Positions 51,768-60,269 of a stretch of DNA of 64,000 nucleotides are shown here, piece after piece. Under the pieces are notes generated by a model. That model searched no databases. It saw only the letters and a program-made list of their open reading frames with translations, and had not been told where the DNA came from. Origin of the DNA: Deltaproteobacteria bacterium (GTDB lineage: Bacteria; Desulfobacterota; Binatia; HRBIN30; CADEER01). The stretch covers positions 1-64,000 of the forward strand of contig JAJCZJ010000088.1 of NCBI GenBank assembly GCA_029262455.1. Direction: 5' to 3'. How positions within the stretch are numbered: position 1 is the first letter of the stretch; the number at the start of each line of letters is the position of its first letter. The translations under genes were made by a program, and so were the position numbers.

Positions 51768-53060
51768 CTAGTCGGGAAAGCAGCCGTATATCGGACCCGG
51801 AAGCTGAAAGTGATCGTCCGGGAAGCTGGATTCGATCACACTGGTCGTAGGACGTCCGCTGATTGCCGCACGATTCGCGACGTCATTGACCCCAAGCACG
51901 AAGCCCAAGCCCGTCGCTGCCACAGAGCCGTCTTCGCTTCGGGCCCAGTAGTGATTGAACATCGCATTGTAAAAATACTCTCCGGCGCGGTCGTAAACCA
52001 ATTTCCAGTAGATTCGATACATCTCCCTGTCGATGTACAAAACGACTTTGCCGAACTCATGATGGGGATCGAGGCTCCTTCCTTCGACAATCCAGACCGG
52101 TCGCCGCACCATCCGCACATTCTCGACCACCTGCCACGGCACACCGCTCGCACCGGGCGTCTCGTAAGCTCCCGGGAGTTTCGGAAGATCAATCTCATAA
52201 CGCGTATCCGTCAGCCGTTTCATGGTCAGCAGCGTCGGCGTGACCACTGAGGCAAGCACCTCTTCAGCGCCGACCAGTCGCCAACTGAAGTACTCGATCT
52301 TGCTATCAAACCCGCCGAAATCTTCGGGATAGAAAGGGAGTTCCGCGATCGGGGTGGAGCGCGAAGACGGTTCCTCCCGCCGAATGCGACGAGTGGAGGT
52401 GACAAAGATCCATCTCTTGTCCGGCGAAGCATCGTTGAAGCGTTTCTCGAGGCCACTCGCGCCGTCGACGTCCGGAGGTTCGAGGAGTCTCGTCATCGAT
52501 GCCCGCCGCAGGATCTCTGTAGCGTCCGATCTATTGTGCACCAGGTGCGACAGGAATTCGCCCTCTTCCCGAGAAAGCTTGAGGCGTTTGTGCTCGCCGT
52601 CGATGTCGATCCCGTTGATCGTGAAAGTACTGCCTCGTCCGCCACCTAGAACATCAGCGGCGCGCACGTTCCACATGATGCTGCAGGCCGCGTCGGCAGC
52701 GTCCGCCGACACCGACGGAAACGGGAAGCCGTCGAGGCTCGCCGGCATCGCATCAGCCGCGTCACGCAATCCACACGTCTTCGGGTCGATCCGATAGATG
52801 CCTTGATTGCTGCGGCTCTTCGCCCAAAACGCTTCGGGATAAAGAGCGCGAAACTTCTCGCCCGCCACATCCGCAACACGATACGAGTAGTCGCCCGCCT
52901 TGAGCCGACGCAGGACCGGCTCCGGCAATAGGCCTTCGGCTTTCTGCCAGTTACTCGAATCGAGTGTCCATTCGGGTACGACCTGCGCTGCTCCGGGGCT
53001 CGCGCAGAAAGACAAGATCGCAATCCCACAAGTCAGCGCAGCGTGCCCGATCGTTGTCAC
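51768..53060 (-). CDS. DUF1329 family periplasmic protein
   Basis: A 430-residue DUF1329 (LolA/LolB-like beta-barrel) protein, common in hydrocarbon-degrading bacteria and thought to bind hydrophobic ligands. A signal peptide ends near SFCASPGAAQ. Family segments are AFWAKSRSNQGIYRIDPKTCGL, FDSKIEYFSWRLVGAEEVLA, PVWIVEGRSLDPHHEFGKVVLYIDREMYRIYWKLVYDRAGEYFYNAM and GVNDVANRAAI. It follows the fused paralogue at 53074 by 13 bases, and the two share the same blocks throughout. Confidence 0.88.
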   Translation of the reverse strand: MTTIGHAALTCGIAILSFCASPGAAQVVPEWTLDSSNWQKAEGLLPEPVLRRLKAGDYSYRVADVAGEKFRALYPEAFWAKSRSNQGIYRIDPKTCGLRDAADAMPASLDGFPFPSVSADAADAACSIMWNVRAADVLGGGRGSTFTINGIDIDGEHKRLKLSREEGEFLSHLVHNRSDATEILRRASMTRLLEPPDVDGASGLEKRFNDASPDKRWIFVTSTRRIRREEPSSRSTPIAELPFYPEDFGGFDSKIEYFSWRLVGAEEVLASVVTPTLLTMKRLTDTRYEIDLPKLPGAYETPGASGVPWQVVENVRMVRRPVWIVEGRSLDPHHEFGKVVLYIDREMYRIYWKLVYDRAGEYFYNAMFNHYWARSEDGSVAATGLGFVLGVNDVANRAAISGRPTTSVIESSFPDDHFQLPGPIYGCFPD

Positions 53061-53073
53061 TAAGTGGAAGATC

Positions 53074-54774
53074 TCAGTCGCTCATTCGGGTCAGTGTGGT
53101 CAGCGTAAAGAGATTCGGCGGTGTGTTGGCGCCGACAACACTCGTCATCTGGCGGCCGACGATGGCGGCGCGATTGGTTCTGTCATTGACGCCGACGAGA
53201 AAGCCCGGTGTGACGGCTGCCATCGAACCGTCCTCGCTGCGTGACCAGTAGTAGCTGAACATCGCGTTGTAGAAGTACTCACCGGCACGGTCGTAGACCA
53301 ACTTCCAGTAGATCCTGTACATCTCCTTGTCGATGTAGAGTACGACTTTGCCGAAGTTGTGGTACGGGTCCTCCGAACGCCCTTCGACGATCCACACAGG
53401 TCGTCGCACCATGTTCGCCCCCTCGACGACCAACCAAGGGATACCACGACTGCCGGGCACCTCGTACGCCGCGCGTACCTGCGGCGGCGAGACCTCGAAC
53501 CTCGAGTCTCCGACCCGCGACAGCGGTAGCGGAGACGTCGACGTCATTGACGCCAGTGTCTCCCCTTCTCCAATGAATCGCCATTTGAAGTACTCGAGCT
53601 TGCTGCCAAAACCACCGAGGTCTTCGTGATAGACCGCCAGGTCCGCGATCGGCTCGGACCGCGCCGCTGGATTGACCCGCCGCACCCGACGTGTCGCCGG
53701 CACGAAGAACCAAATCTTGTCGTAGGTCGTCGCATCGTTGGTCCGGCGAGCAACACCGCCGACGCTATCGAGATCGAGGGGCTCCAGAACATTCTGCATC
53801 AGCGCGTGGCGTAGGTTGTCCGGGTTCTCCCGGCGCCCTGCCAAAAAGTGCGACTCGTACGACGCGATCTTGACCCGCTTCATTTCGCCCGAAGTATCGA
53901 TACCGTTGATCGAGTACTTACTTTCCTGCCCCCCGCCCAACGCGTCGGCCGCGCGCATGTTCCACAGAATCTTGCAGGCCGCATCACCGACAGAGTCGTC
54001 GATCGAGTCAAAAGGCAGCCCGACCAACTGACCAGCAGCGGCGCCGGTCGCGGAATCGATCAACCCACACGTCTCCGGGTCGACCTCATAGCGGTCGCGA
54101 TTGGCGCGGCTATCAATCCAGAACGACTGCGGATAGTTCGCCCGAAACACAGCCGGACGCACTTGCCGAACCTGAAACCAATAGTCCCCCGACTGTACGC
54201 GCCGCAAAACCGGCTCCGGCAACAATCCCTGGGCGTGATGCCAGCTGTTTGAATCGAGCAGCCATGGTTTGTTTCGTGGCACGGCGGCGACGACCCGCAT
54301 CGGGTCGTCGCGCGTAGCCGGTGCGAGATCAACCTCCGACTCCACCGCACCGGCACCATTCTTCTGGCGCGCAGCGACGACCTCCGCCGGCTGCTCGTCT
54401 CGCAGCGGCACTGCGGTCGGTACGCTCGCAACCGATGGCGCCGAATTCCTTTGCGATCGATAATCGTCTGCGTAGCGAGTCACCATGAGCACCCCGGCTG
54501 CCAACGCCGCCGCCAGCCACACCCCAGTCTTGAGGAGCCGCTGACCCGAGGGAGCCGTTTCTGTTGCCGGCGCTTCGGGGACGAGTTCTCCGCTGAGGTG
54601 CACCTGCGCCAAGCGCGCACTCCGTTCGGACACCGACGCCGGATCCAAGCCGACTTCGCGCAACGCTTCTTGCTCGCCGAGTCCATCTTTTGGCGCAATT
54701 TGGTCAAAGAGATCGGCCAGGGCCTCGACCACACGCCGATCGTCGCGCGGTGATTCACCGCTGCGCTCAGCCAT
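53074..54774 (-). CDS. Fusion: anti-sigma-like N-terminus, membrane helix and DUF1329
   Basis: A 566-residue protein. The first 80 residues (VVEALADLFDQIAPKDGLGE ...) are acidic, helical and cytoplasmic. A single membrane helix (LKTGVWLAAALAAGVLMVTRY, about 82-103) and a 60-residue linker follow. Residues about 170-566 form a DUF1329 domain nearly parallel to the neighbour. The layout suggests an anti-sigma factor whose extracytoplasmic sensor is a DUF1329 lipid-binding domain. Its start overlaps the sigma factor stop by 8 bases. I know of no described protein with this fusion. Confidence 0.75.
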   Translation of the reverse strand: MAERSGESPRDDRRVVEALADLFDQIAPKDGLGEQEALREVGLDPASVSERSARLAQVHLSGELVPEAPATETAPSGQRLLKTGVWLAAALAAGVLMVTRYADDYRSQRNSAPSVASVPTAVPLRDEQPAEVVAARQKNGAGAVESEVDLAPATRDDPMRVVAAVPRNKPWLLDSNSWHHAQGLLPEPVLRRVQSGDYWFQVRQVRPAVFRANYPQSFWIDSRANRDRYEVDPETCGLIDSATGAAAGQLVGLPFDSIDDSVGDAACKILWNMRAADALGGGQESKYSINGIDTSGEMKRVKIASYESHFLAGRRENPDNLRHALMQNVLEPLDLDSVGGVARRTNDATTYDKIWFFVPATRRVRRVNPAARSEPIADLAVYHEDLGGFGSKLEYFKWRFIGEGETLASMTSTSPLPLSRVGDSRFEVSPPQVRAAYEVPGSRGIPWLVVEGANMVRRPVWIVEGRSEDPYHNFGKVVLYIDKEMYRIYWKLVYDRAGEYFYNAMFSYYWSRSEDGSMAAVTPGFLVGVNDRTNRAAIVGRQMTSVVGANTPPNLFTLTTLTRMSD

Positions 54775-55354
54775 GGGTTACCTCCACTCCTTTTGCCGCC
54801 TCGAGTTCCGCGACGACGCGCAGGGCGCAGCGCCGGAGTCGTTTCAGGCGATTGTTGATGTCGGTGACGGAGGTCCCGAGGGTTTCTGCCAGGGCGCGCG
54901 GTGTCGGTTCACAATGCAACGTCACCGCATCGATGACTTCGAGCAACGGGCGTTGGCCCTCGGCACGGAGCAGCGAACGCAAGGCGTCCAGCTTTTCAGA
55001 ATCACAATCGTCCGCGGCAGGCGGCGCCGCGGGGTCCGGCTGCTGATCGAGATCGGCATACAGTCGGTTGTCATGCGATGTCGCCAAGTGGCTGGCCAAG
55101 CTGTCCACCACTCCGCGCAGGTAGGGCAGCAACTCGCCTCTGGCGGGATCCCATCGGCGTTCGCCCGACAACACCTTCTCGATCGCTTCCGCGGCCAGAT
55201 CCTCGGCGCTCTTGCCGGCCGCCAGCACACCTAGACTGCTTCGACGCCAACGCAAGTTAGACGAACGCCAAGCCGAATAAGCGGTCAGGCGCATCCCGAC
55301 ATCTCTCCAGTCGATCCGGAGCAACGCGTGCCGAGTTGTCGAGCTAATGGTCAA
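54767..55354 (-). CDS. ECF-like RNA polymerase sigma factor
   Basis: A 195-residue protein. AEDLAAEAIEKVLSGERRWDPARGELLPYLRGVVDSLASHLATS is region 2-like. A region 4-like HTH lies near residues 140-190 (PRALAETLGTSVTDINNRLKRLRRCALRVVAEL). It is divergent from typical ECF sequences, so assignment is moderate. The gene overlaps the anti-sigma/DUF1329 fusion by 8 bases, the usual sigma/anti-sigma arrangement. Confidence 0.65.
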   Translation of the reverse strand: MTISSTTRHALLRIDWRDVGMRLTAYSAWRSSNLRWRRSSLGVLAAGKSAEDLAAEAIEKVLSGERRWDPARGELLPYLRGVVDSLASHLATSHDNRLYADLDQQPDPAAPPAADDCDSEKLDALRSLLRAEGQRPLLEVIDAVTLHCEPTPRALAETLGTSVTDINNRLKRLRRCALRVVAELEAAKGVEVTHG

Positions 55355-55527
55355 CGATCCCCTCCATCGAACCTTCTCACCTTTCCCATGCCCTAGGCAG
55401 AAGAAAATTCGCCACGCAGAGGGAAAAACAATCCGCCGAGCAAGGAATTCCGATGGTCACCAGGCATCTTCCCGGCGTCATAACGGTTCAGCTTGCGCTG
55501 CCGCCAATGTGCATGCATGCTCTGTGT

Positions 55528-55770
55528 ATGGCGACGAAAACAATCTCAGTTGATCTCGAAGCGTATGAGATTCTCCGCCGCGCCCGGCAGACGGCGAAAG
55601 AGTCGTTCTCCCAAGTGATCAAGCGCGGTCGATGGAAACGGTCCCCGAAGACCTGCGGCGATATTCTTGCGTCCTCTGCCGAAATTCCGGCCGCTCCGGC
55701 GAGCGTTCTGAAAAAACTGGAGGTGGCACAATCTAGCGACGCGCCGCCCGACTCAGCATGGGATGAGTGA
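55528..55770 (+). CDS. VapB-like antitoxin
   Basis: An 80-residue protein. ATKTISVDLEAYEILRRARQTAKESFSQVIKR is an antitoxin DNA-binding segment as in DUF217/VapB proteins, and the acidic C-terminus (SSDAPPDSAWDE) fits toxin contact. The ATG at 55528 is used; the frame extends upstream to 55453 without support. It overlaps the PIN toxin gene by 8 bases. Confidence 0.82.
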   Translation: MATKTISVDLEAYEILRRARQTAKESFSQVIKRGRWKRSPKTCGDILASSAEIPAAPASVLKKLEVAQSSDAPPDSAWDE

Positions 55771-56155
55771 TCTCCTCTTCGACACCTGCTTTCTGATCGA
55801 CTTCGAGCGCGAGCTCAAACGCCAATCCGGTGCCGCGCACGATTTTCTAGCCGACAATCACAATGCGGTCCCGTGGATATCGTGGGTCGTAGCCGGCGAA
55901 TTCGCAGAAGGTTTCGGCGATATCGATGACCCCGCTTGTGCGGCACTCCTCGCGCGCTTCGAAGTCGTCGAAGCAACGAAGAACACAGCTAGCCACTACG
56001 CGCGAATCACTTCTCGCCTACGCAGCAAGCGTCAGCTAATCGGAGCAAACGACCTGTGGATCGCGGCAGCAGCCCTGGCCCAGGACTTTCCGCTGGTATC
56101 GAGGAACACCTCACACTTCACCAGAGTCCCGGGCCTCAAGGTGATCACTTATTGA
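55763..56155 (+). CDS. PIN-domain toxin (VapC-like RNase)
   Basis: A 130-residue PIN-domain endoribonuclease. Acidic active-site residues are D7 (LLFDTCFLIDF), E46 (VAGEFAEG) and D97 (GANDLWIAAAAL), with N and S near the fourth site (VSRNTSHF). It would cut tRNA or rRNA when freed from the antitoxin at 55528. The stop lies 5 bases from the convergent SDR gene. Confidence 0.88.
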   Translation: MSDLLFDTCFLIDFERELKRQSGAAHDFLADNHNAVPWISWVVAGEFAEGFGDIDDPACAALLARFEVVEATKNTASHYARITSRLRSKRQLIGANDLWIAAAALAQDFPLVSRNTSHFTRVPGLKVITY

Positions 56156-56159
56156 AGCC

Positions 56160-56939
56160 TCACAACAAACCGGCGTAGCTGCCGCCGTCGAGTTGGAGGT
56201 TTTGGCCGGAGATGAAGCCGGCTTGCGCGCTACACAGAAAGGCACACGCGTCGCCAAGCTCCTGCGGGCGACCGAGTCGTCCTGCCGCGATCGATGCTTT
56301 CATCTCTTCGTAGGCTTGCTCGATCGATACGCCGCCGAAGTCGGCGCGCAACTGCGCCATCCCGCGTTGGCGATCGGTATCGATGCGCTCAGGGAGCAAT
56401 TGGTTGATCGTCACGTTTGACGACACGACCTGCTTTGACAGCGCCTTGGCCATTGCCGTGAGCCCGGTGCGCGCAGCGGTCGACAGACCCATCGGAGCGA
56501 GTGGCGTCTTGACCATCGCCGAGGTGATGTTGACGATGCGCCCGAAACGCCGCTCGACCATGCCGTCGATGACCGAGCGGATCATCAACACCGGCGCGAG
56601 CATGTTCGCGTCGAGAGCAGCGATCCACGCGTCGCGATCCCAGTCCTGAAAACGACCCGGAGGTGGCCCGCCGTTGTTGTTGATGAGAATGTCCGGCTCC
56701 GGACAAGCATCGAGCAACGCCTGTCGAGTCGATTCTTCACCGATATCGCCGACCGCCACTGAAACGTCGACAGCGAAGGCATTGGCAATCGCTGCCTGCG
56801 TTTTCTCCAAGGTCGCCGCATCGCGCCCATTGAGAACGACGTGCACTCCTTCGCGCGCCAGCGACTCAGCGCAGGCGCGACCGAGCCCGCGGCTCGAAGC
56901 GCAAACAATCGCTCGTTTCCCTTTGATCCCTAGATCCAT
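56160..56939 (-). CDS. SDR-family oxidoreductase
   Basis: A 259-residue Rossmann-fold SDR. KRAIVCASSRGLGRACAESLARE carries the NAD(P) motif (SSRGLG, variant of TGxxxGIG). INNNGGPPPGRF is the NNAG variant. NITSAMVKTPLAPMGLSTAARTGLTAM has the catalytic Ser but not the usual YxxxK: the position reads STAARTG. That loss of the Tyr suggests altered chemistry or an inactive enzyme. It lies 111 bases downstream of the acyl-CoA dehydrogenase pair on the same strand. Confidence 0.82.
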   Translation of the reverse strand: MDLGIKGKRAIVCASSRGLGRACAESLAREGVHVVLNGRDAATLEKTQAAIANAFAVDVSVAVGDIGEESTRQALLDACPEPDILINNNGGPPPGRFQDWDRDAWIAALDANMLAPVLMIRSVIDGMVERRFGRIVNITSAMVKTPLAPMGLSTAARTGLTAMAKALSKQVVSSNVTINQLLPERIDTDRQRGMAQLRADFGGVSIEQAYEEMKASIAAGRLGRPQELGDACAFLCSAQAGFISGQNLQLDGGSYAGLL

Positions 56940-57049
56940 TTTAGACTCGCTGCGCTCGTAGGCTCAGGCGAAGGCTTGGGCATAGGCTGAGGGTAGTGGT
57001 CGCCCGGCGACTATCGTCGGCCGTGGGCATTGCAAATTGCGACACGTCG

Positions 57050-58156
57050 CTAGGCCGCCGCGATCATCTTGCCGAGCTTTCGCAACTGGTGCGTTCCGCC
57101 GCCGAGCGGCAGCTCGAGTTGCTTGGCCAGGACGAAGTAGCGGTGCAGGGGATAGTCACGGTCGACGCCGATGCCGCCGTGCAGGTGCTGGGCAGCGTGC
57201 ACGATGCGCTGACCGCCTTCCGACGCCCAATACTTGGCGATGGCGGTCTCTTCCGCGGCGGGCAACCCGGTGCCGATACGCCAACACGCCTGGCGCGCCG
57301 TGAGACGGATCGCCTCGGCGTCGATGTAGGCGTCGGCAGCGCGGTGGCCAACCGCTTGGAAGGTGGCGATGGCAACGCCGAACTGCTTGCGCTCCTTTGT
57401 ATACTCCGCCGTTAACCGCAGCGACTCATCGCAAAGGCCGACAGTCATCGCGCACTGCGCCGCGGTGATTCGCTCGGTCATCCATGCGAGCACACTTCCG
57501 GCAGCGTCCGCAGTACCGAGGGCTCGTCCCGGCGCACCTGCGAAGACAAACGTCGCTTCCGGATGCGCCGCCGTGGTTGTCAAAGCAGTCCGCTCAACTC
57601 CCGGACCGTCCAACTCGACGAGGTACACGCCGATCTTGCCATCTCCAGTCTTCGCCGAGACCAGCGCGCGGTGCGCGATCATTCCCGCCGGCACACAGTA
57701 CTTCGTACCACTGATCTTCCATAAGTCGCCGTCCTCGACCGCCGACGCCTGCGGCGACGCGTCTGGGTCCGGATCGATCAACGCCGCCGTCAAAATCACT
57801 TCGCCGGCGCAAACCTTCGGCAAGATCGCGGCACGTGTGTCGGCGCTGCCGAACTCGGACACCGCCAACGCACCCATCACCGTAGTCTCCAAATACGGGA
57901 CCGCCGCTGCCATGCGGCCAACCTCTTCCAGGATCAACGACAGCTCCAGAAAGGACAGCCCTGCACCACCGTGCTCTTCGGCGATGGCCAGTCCGATGAG
58001 TCCAGACTGCGCGAGATCCGACCACAACTCGCTGTCGAAGCGCGGGCCATCCGAGGTCTCCAGAGCCTTGAGACGCTCTGGCGTCGAGCGATCGGTCAGG
58101 ATCTGCTTCGCGAGGTTGACGATTTCCTGTGTTTCTTCGGGAATAGAAAAATCCAT
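57050..58156 (-). CDS. Acyl-CoA dehydrogenase, short subunit type
   Basis: A 368-residue acyl-CoA dehydrogenase. MDFSIPEETQEIVNLAKQIL, LILEEVGRMAAAVPYLETTV and the C-terminal HLHGGIGVDRDYPLHRYFVLAKQLELPLGG are typical of the shorter chain in two-subunit acyl-CoA dehydrogenases such as those of sterol side-chain degradation. Residues about 125-190 (ILTAALIDPDPDASP) deviate from the standard FAD/substrate loop. The partner at 58184 lies 27 bases away in the same operon. Confidence 0.9.
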   Translation of the reverse strand: MDFSIPEETQEIVNLAKQILTDRSTPERLKALETSDGPRFDSELWSDLAQSGLIGLAIAEEHGGAGLSFLELSLILEEVGRMAAAVPYLETTVMGALAVSEFGSADTRAAILPKVCAGEVILTAALIDPDPDASPQASAVEDGDLWKISGTKYCVPAGMIAHRALVSAKTGDGKIGVYLVELDGPGVERTALTTTAAHPEATFVFAGAPGRALGTADAAGSVLAWMTERITAAQCAMTVGLCDESLRLTAEYTKERKQFGVAIATFQAVGHRAADAYIDAEAIRLTARQACWRIGTGLPAAEETAIAKYWASEGGQRIVHAAQHLHGGIGVDRDYPLHRYFVLAKQLELPLGGGTHQLRKLGKMIAAA

Positions 58157-58183
58157 GCTGCTTCGCCTTTCGAGAGTGACGCG

Positions 58184-59362
58184 CTAGCCGCGCAGTGCCC
58201 GTGGGAGGCCGAGACCGAAGATCGCGATCAAATCGCGCTGAATCTCGTTGGTGCCGCCACCAAAAGTCAGGATGATCAAGGAGCGGTAGAGCGTCTCGAG
58301 CTTGCCGTGGGCAACCGCGTCAGGCGAGTCGAAGGTCAGATAGGCGCGCGGACCGACGATCTCCATGAGGTGTCGGAACGCATCGAGGAAGAACTCCGTC
58401 CCGAAAACTTTCACGGACGACGCGTCGGCAACATCCAGTGTGCCCTGAGCACCGGTCCAAGCGACCTTCCAGTTCATCAGCCGCAAGAACTCAATCCCCG
58501 TGCGTACCTTGGCAAAATTGACCTGCACCCACTCCTCGTCGATGACGCGGCGACCATCGGCGCGTTTGGTCTCCTTCGACCAGGCCAACACTTCATCGTA
58601 GGCACTCTCCAGCATTCCCGGCGCACACAGAGTGACGCGCTCGTGGTTGAGTTGATTGGTAATCAACGACCAACCACCGTTGACCTCGCCAACGACGTTG
58701 CTCGCCGGCACCCGTACATCCTCCAAGAACACGGTGTTGATGTCGTGCTGTGACAACAGGTGCATCGGGTCGACTTTGATCCCCGGCGTCTTCATGTCGG
58801 CCAGGATCATCGAGATACCCTTGTGCTTGGCAGCATCTTGGTCGGTACGGCAGGCCAGCCAGATGTAGTCCGCGTCACTGGCAAGGCTGGTGAAGACTTT
58901 CTGTCCATTGATAACGAAGTGATCACCGTCGCGGTCGGCACGCGTGCGCAGGGCCGCGAGATCCGTGCCGGCGTTGGGCTCGGTGTAGCCGATGCAAAAA
59001 TGAATCTCGCCCTTGAGGATCTTGGGCAGGAAGAAATCCTTCTGCTCGGCCGAACCGAACTTCATGATCGACGGACCGACGGTATTGATCGTCAACATCG
59101 GCACCGGCGCGCCGCAGCGCATCGACTCATCGAAGAAGATGAACTGCTCGACGTGAGAACGCCCCTGGCCGCCGTACTCGGCCGGCCATCCGATACCGAG
59201 CCAGCCGTCCTCGCCCATCTGCCGAACCACGCCGCGGGTGGTCTTACCGATCCCGTGCTCGATCAAAAGCTCCTTGCGAACCTCCGGAGTCAGGATCCTG
59301 CCGTAATACTCGCGCAGCTCAGACCGCAGCGCCTGCTGCTCCTCGTTGTAACCAATGTACAT
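58184..59362 (-). CDS. Acyl-CoA dehydrogenase, long subunit type
   Basis: A 392-residue acyl-CoA dehydrogenase. GWPAEYGGQGRSHVEQFIFFDESMR, FCIGYTEPNAGTDLAALRTRA (FAD binding), FVINGQKVFTSLASDADYIWLACRTD and the C-terminal FGGGTNEIQRDLIAIFGLGLPR are conserved. It is upstream of the short-type subunit and probably forms a heteromer with it. The operator-like palindrome at 59504 lies 142 bases upstream of its start. Substrate probably a bulky acyl-CoA; this is inference. Confidence 0.92.
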   Translation of the reverse strand: MYIGYNEEQQALRSELREYYGRILTPEVRKELLIEHGIGKTTRGVVRQMGEDGWLGIGWPAEYGGQGRSHVEQFIFFDESMRCGAPVPMLTINTVGPSIMKFGSAEQKDFFLPKILKGEIHFCIGYTEPNAGTDLAALRTRADRDGDHFVINGQKVFTSLASDADYIWLACRTDQDAAKHKGISMILADMKTPGIKVDPMHLLSQHDINTVFLEDVRVPASNVVGEVNGGWSLITNQLNHERVTLCAPGMLESAYDEVLAWSKETKRADGRRVIDEEWVQVNFAKVRTGIEFLRLMNWKVAWTGAQGTLDVADASSVKVFGTEFFLDAFRHLMEIVGPRAYLTFDSPDAVAHGKLETLYRSLIILTFGGGTNEIQRDLIAIFGLGLPRALRG

Positions 59363-59440
59363 TTCAATCTCTCCTGATAGCTCGCACTACCCGATCTGTG
59401 TCCCGGACGCGCGAAATTCGGCCGATCCGCTGAAAGTGAA

Positions 59441-59476
59441 CCGCGGCTCGGCAGGAGCATCTCCCTCCCTCGACTC
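59441..59476 (+). repeat. Dispersed relative of the 41-bp repeat
   Basis: CCGCGGCTCGGCAGGAGC followed by ATCTCCCTCCCTCGACTC aligns with one unit of the array at 144-462 with a few mismatches and one indel. It lies 79 bases upstream of the start of the acyl-CoA dehydrogenase at 59362. Confidence 0.7.
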
Positions 59477-59503
59477 TGGGGTAACTCGTCCCTTTAGCCC
59501 AGT

Positions 59504-59517
59504 CAAACGATCGTTTG
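59504..59517. promoter_or_regulatory. PsrA-like TetR operator CAAACGATCGTTTG
   Basis: A perfect 14-bp palindrome, matching the PsrA-type consensus (G/C)AAAC-N2-4-GTTT(G/C). It is 142 bases upstream of the acyl-CoA dehydrogenase operon start and flanked by CCA/TGG, which extends the symmetry. The same core recurs at 61097. Confidence 0.7.
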
Positions 59518-59736
59518 GCTGGCGGTCCGCCCACTCTTCGAATGTGAGGGGTTCGTGCGGAGATCACTTTCGGTAGGACCTCGAGAAGTTGCGGGCCACG
59601 CGGTTCTTCTGGAGATAACCAGCCCGGCCGATGGCCAGAACCAAACCGCTGATAAACGCAGGTGAACGCTGATGACACTAAGGCTGGTGCTCGCTGCGCT
59701 CGTTATTGACGTCGGTGGAGGTGCGTCAAGCTAAAT

Positions 59737-59768
59737 GGAGGGCGAGGCTCTGCCCGAGCCGCGTAGCG
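59737..59768 (-). repeat. Inverted dispersed relative of the 41-bp repeat
   Basis: GGAGGGCGAGGCTCTGCCC then GAGCCGCGTAGCG is the reverse complement of the array unit (core CGCTACGCGGCTC...GCCCTCC). It lies 261 bases from the forward copy at 59476. Confidence 0.65.
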
Positions 59769-59909
59769 GATCTGGTTTTCTCGGATCGACTCAACTTTTA
59801 TTGGTATTGCTCCCATACGCGCGAGGCGCTTCGTTGCCGATGCAAATCTTCGCGCGCCGGGCACAAACGTGATGTTTGCCAAGCAGCAATCGACTTCCGA
59901 CGGCATCGT

Positions 59910-60147
59910 GTGGATCGGCGTCGAAGTTCGACCCCTTTCGGCGTGCAATCTTGACCCCGGCGGGCCGTGAGAAACCTCACCGTCTGCAACGGGTTACGTC
60001 ATCGTGGGCGGGGTCAGTATTGGACGCTGTGGATCGGCGTCGAACTTCGACCCCTTTCGGCGTTCAATCTCGACCCCGGCTGGCCGTGAGAAACCTCAAC
60101 GTCCGCAGCGGGTTACGTCATCGTGGGAGGGGTCAGTATTGGACGCC
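59910..60147. repeat. 119-bp tandem duplication
   Basis: Two copies, starting GTGGATCGGCGTCGAA at 59910 and 60029, with about ten differences. Each unit contains GTCGAAGTTCGAC (symmetric), TTTCGGCGT, GACCCC twice, GGGGTC once and the same trailing GGTCAGTATTGGACGC, so the unit has internal inverted pieces. The second copy ends at 60147. Confidence 0.85.
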
Positions 60148-60269
60148 GATTCGCTTTGAAACCCCGCGCCGAGTCACACGAAAGGGCAGCCCCAGGAGTG
60201 AATCCAGAGAGACGAGCGTGCCCTCAACCCCAATTTGGAAGAGAAGGCGAATTTCAATCCAAATATCCC

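Larger units (their letters stand above)
59363..60269. other. 907-base repeat-bearing intergenic region
   Basis: Contains the TetR-type palindrome (59504), two dispersed relatives of the 41-bp repeat and a 119-bp tandem duplication. Open frames here have no family resemblance and lie across the repeats. No gene is called. Confidence 0.65.
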
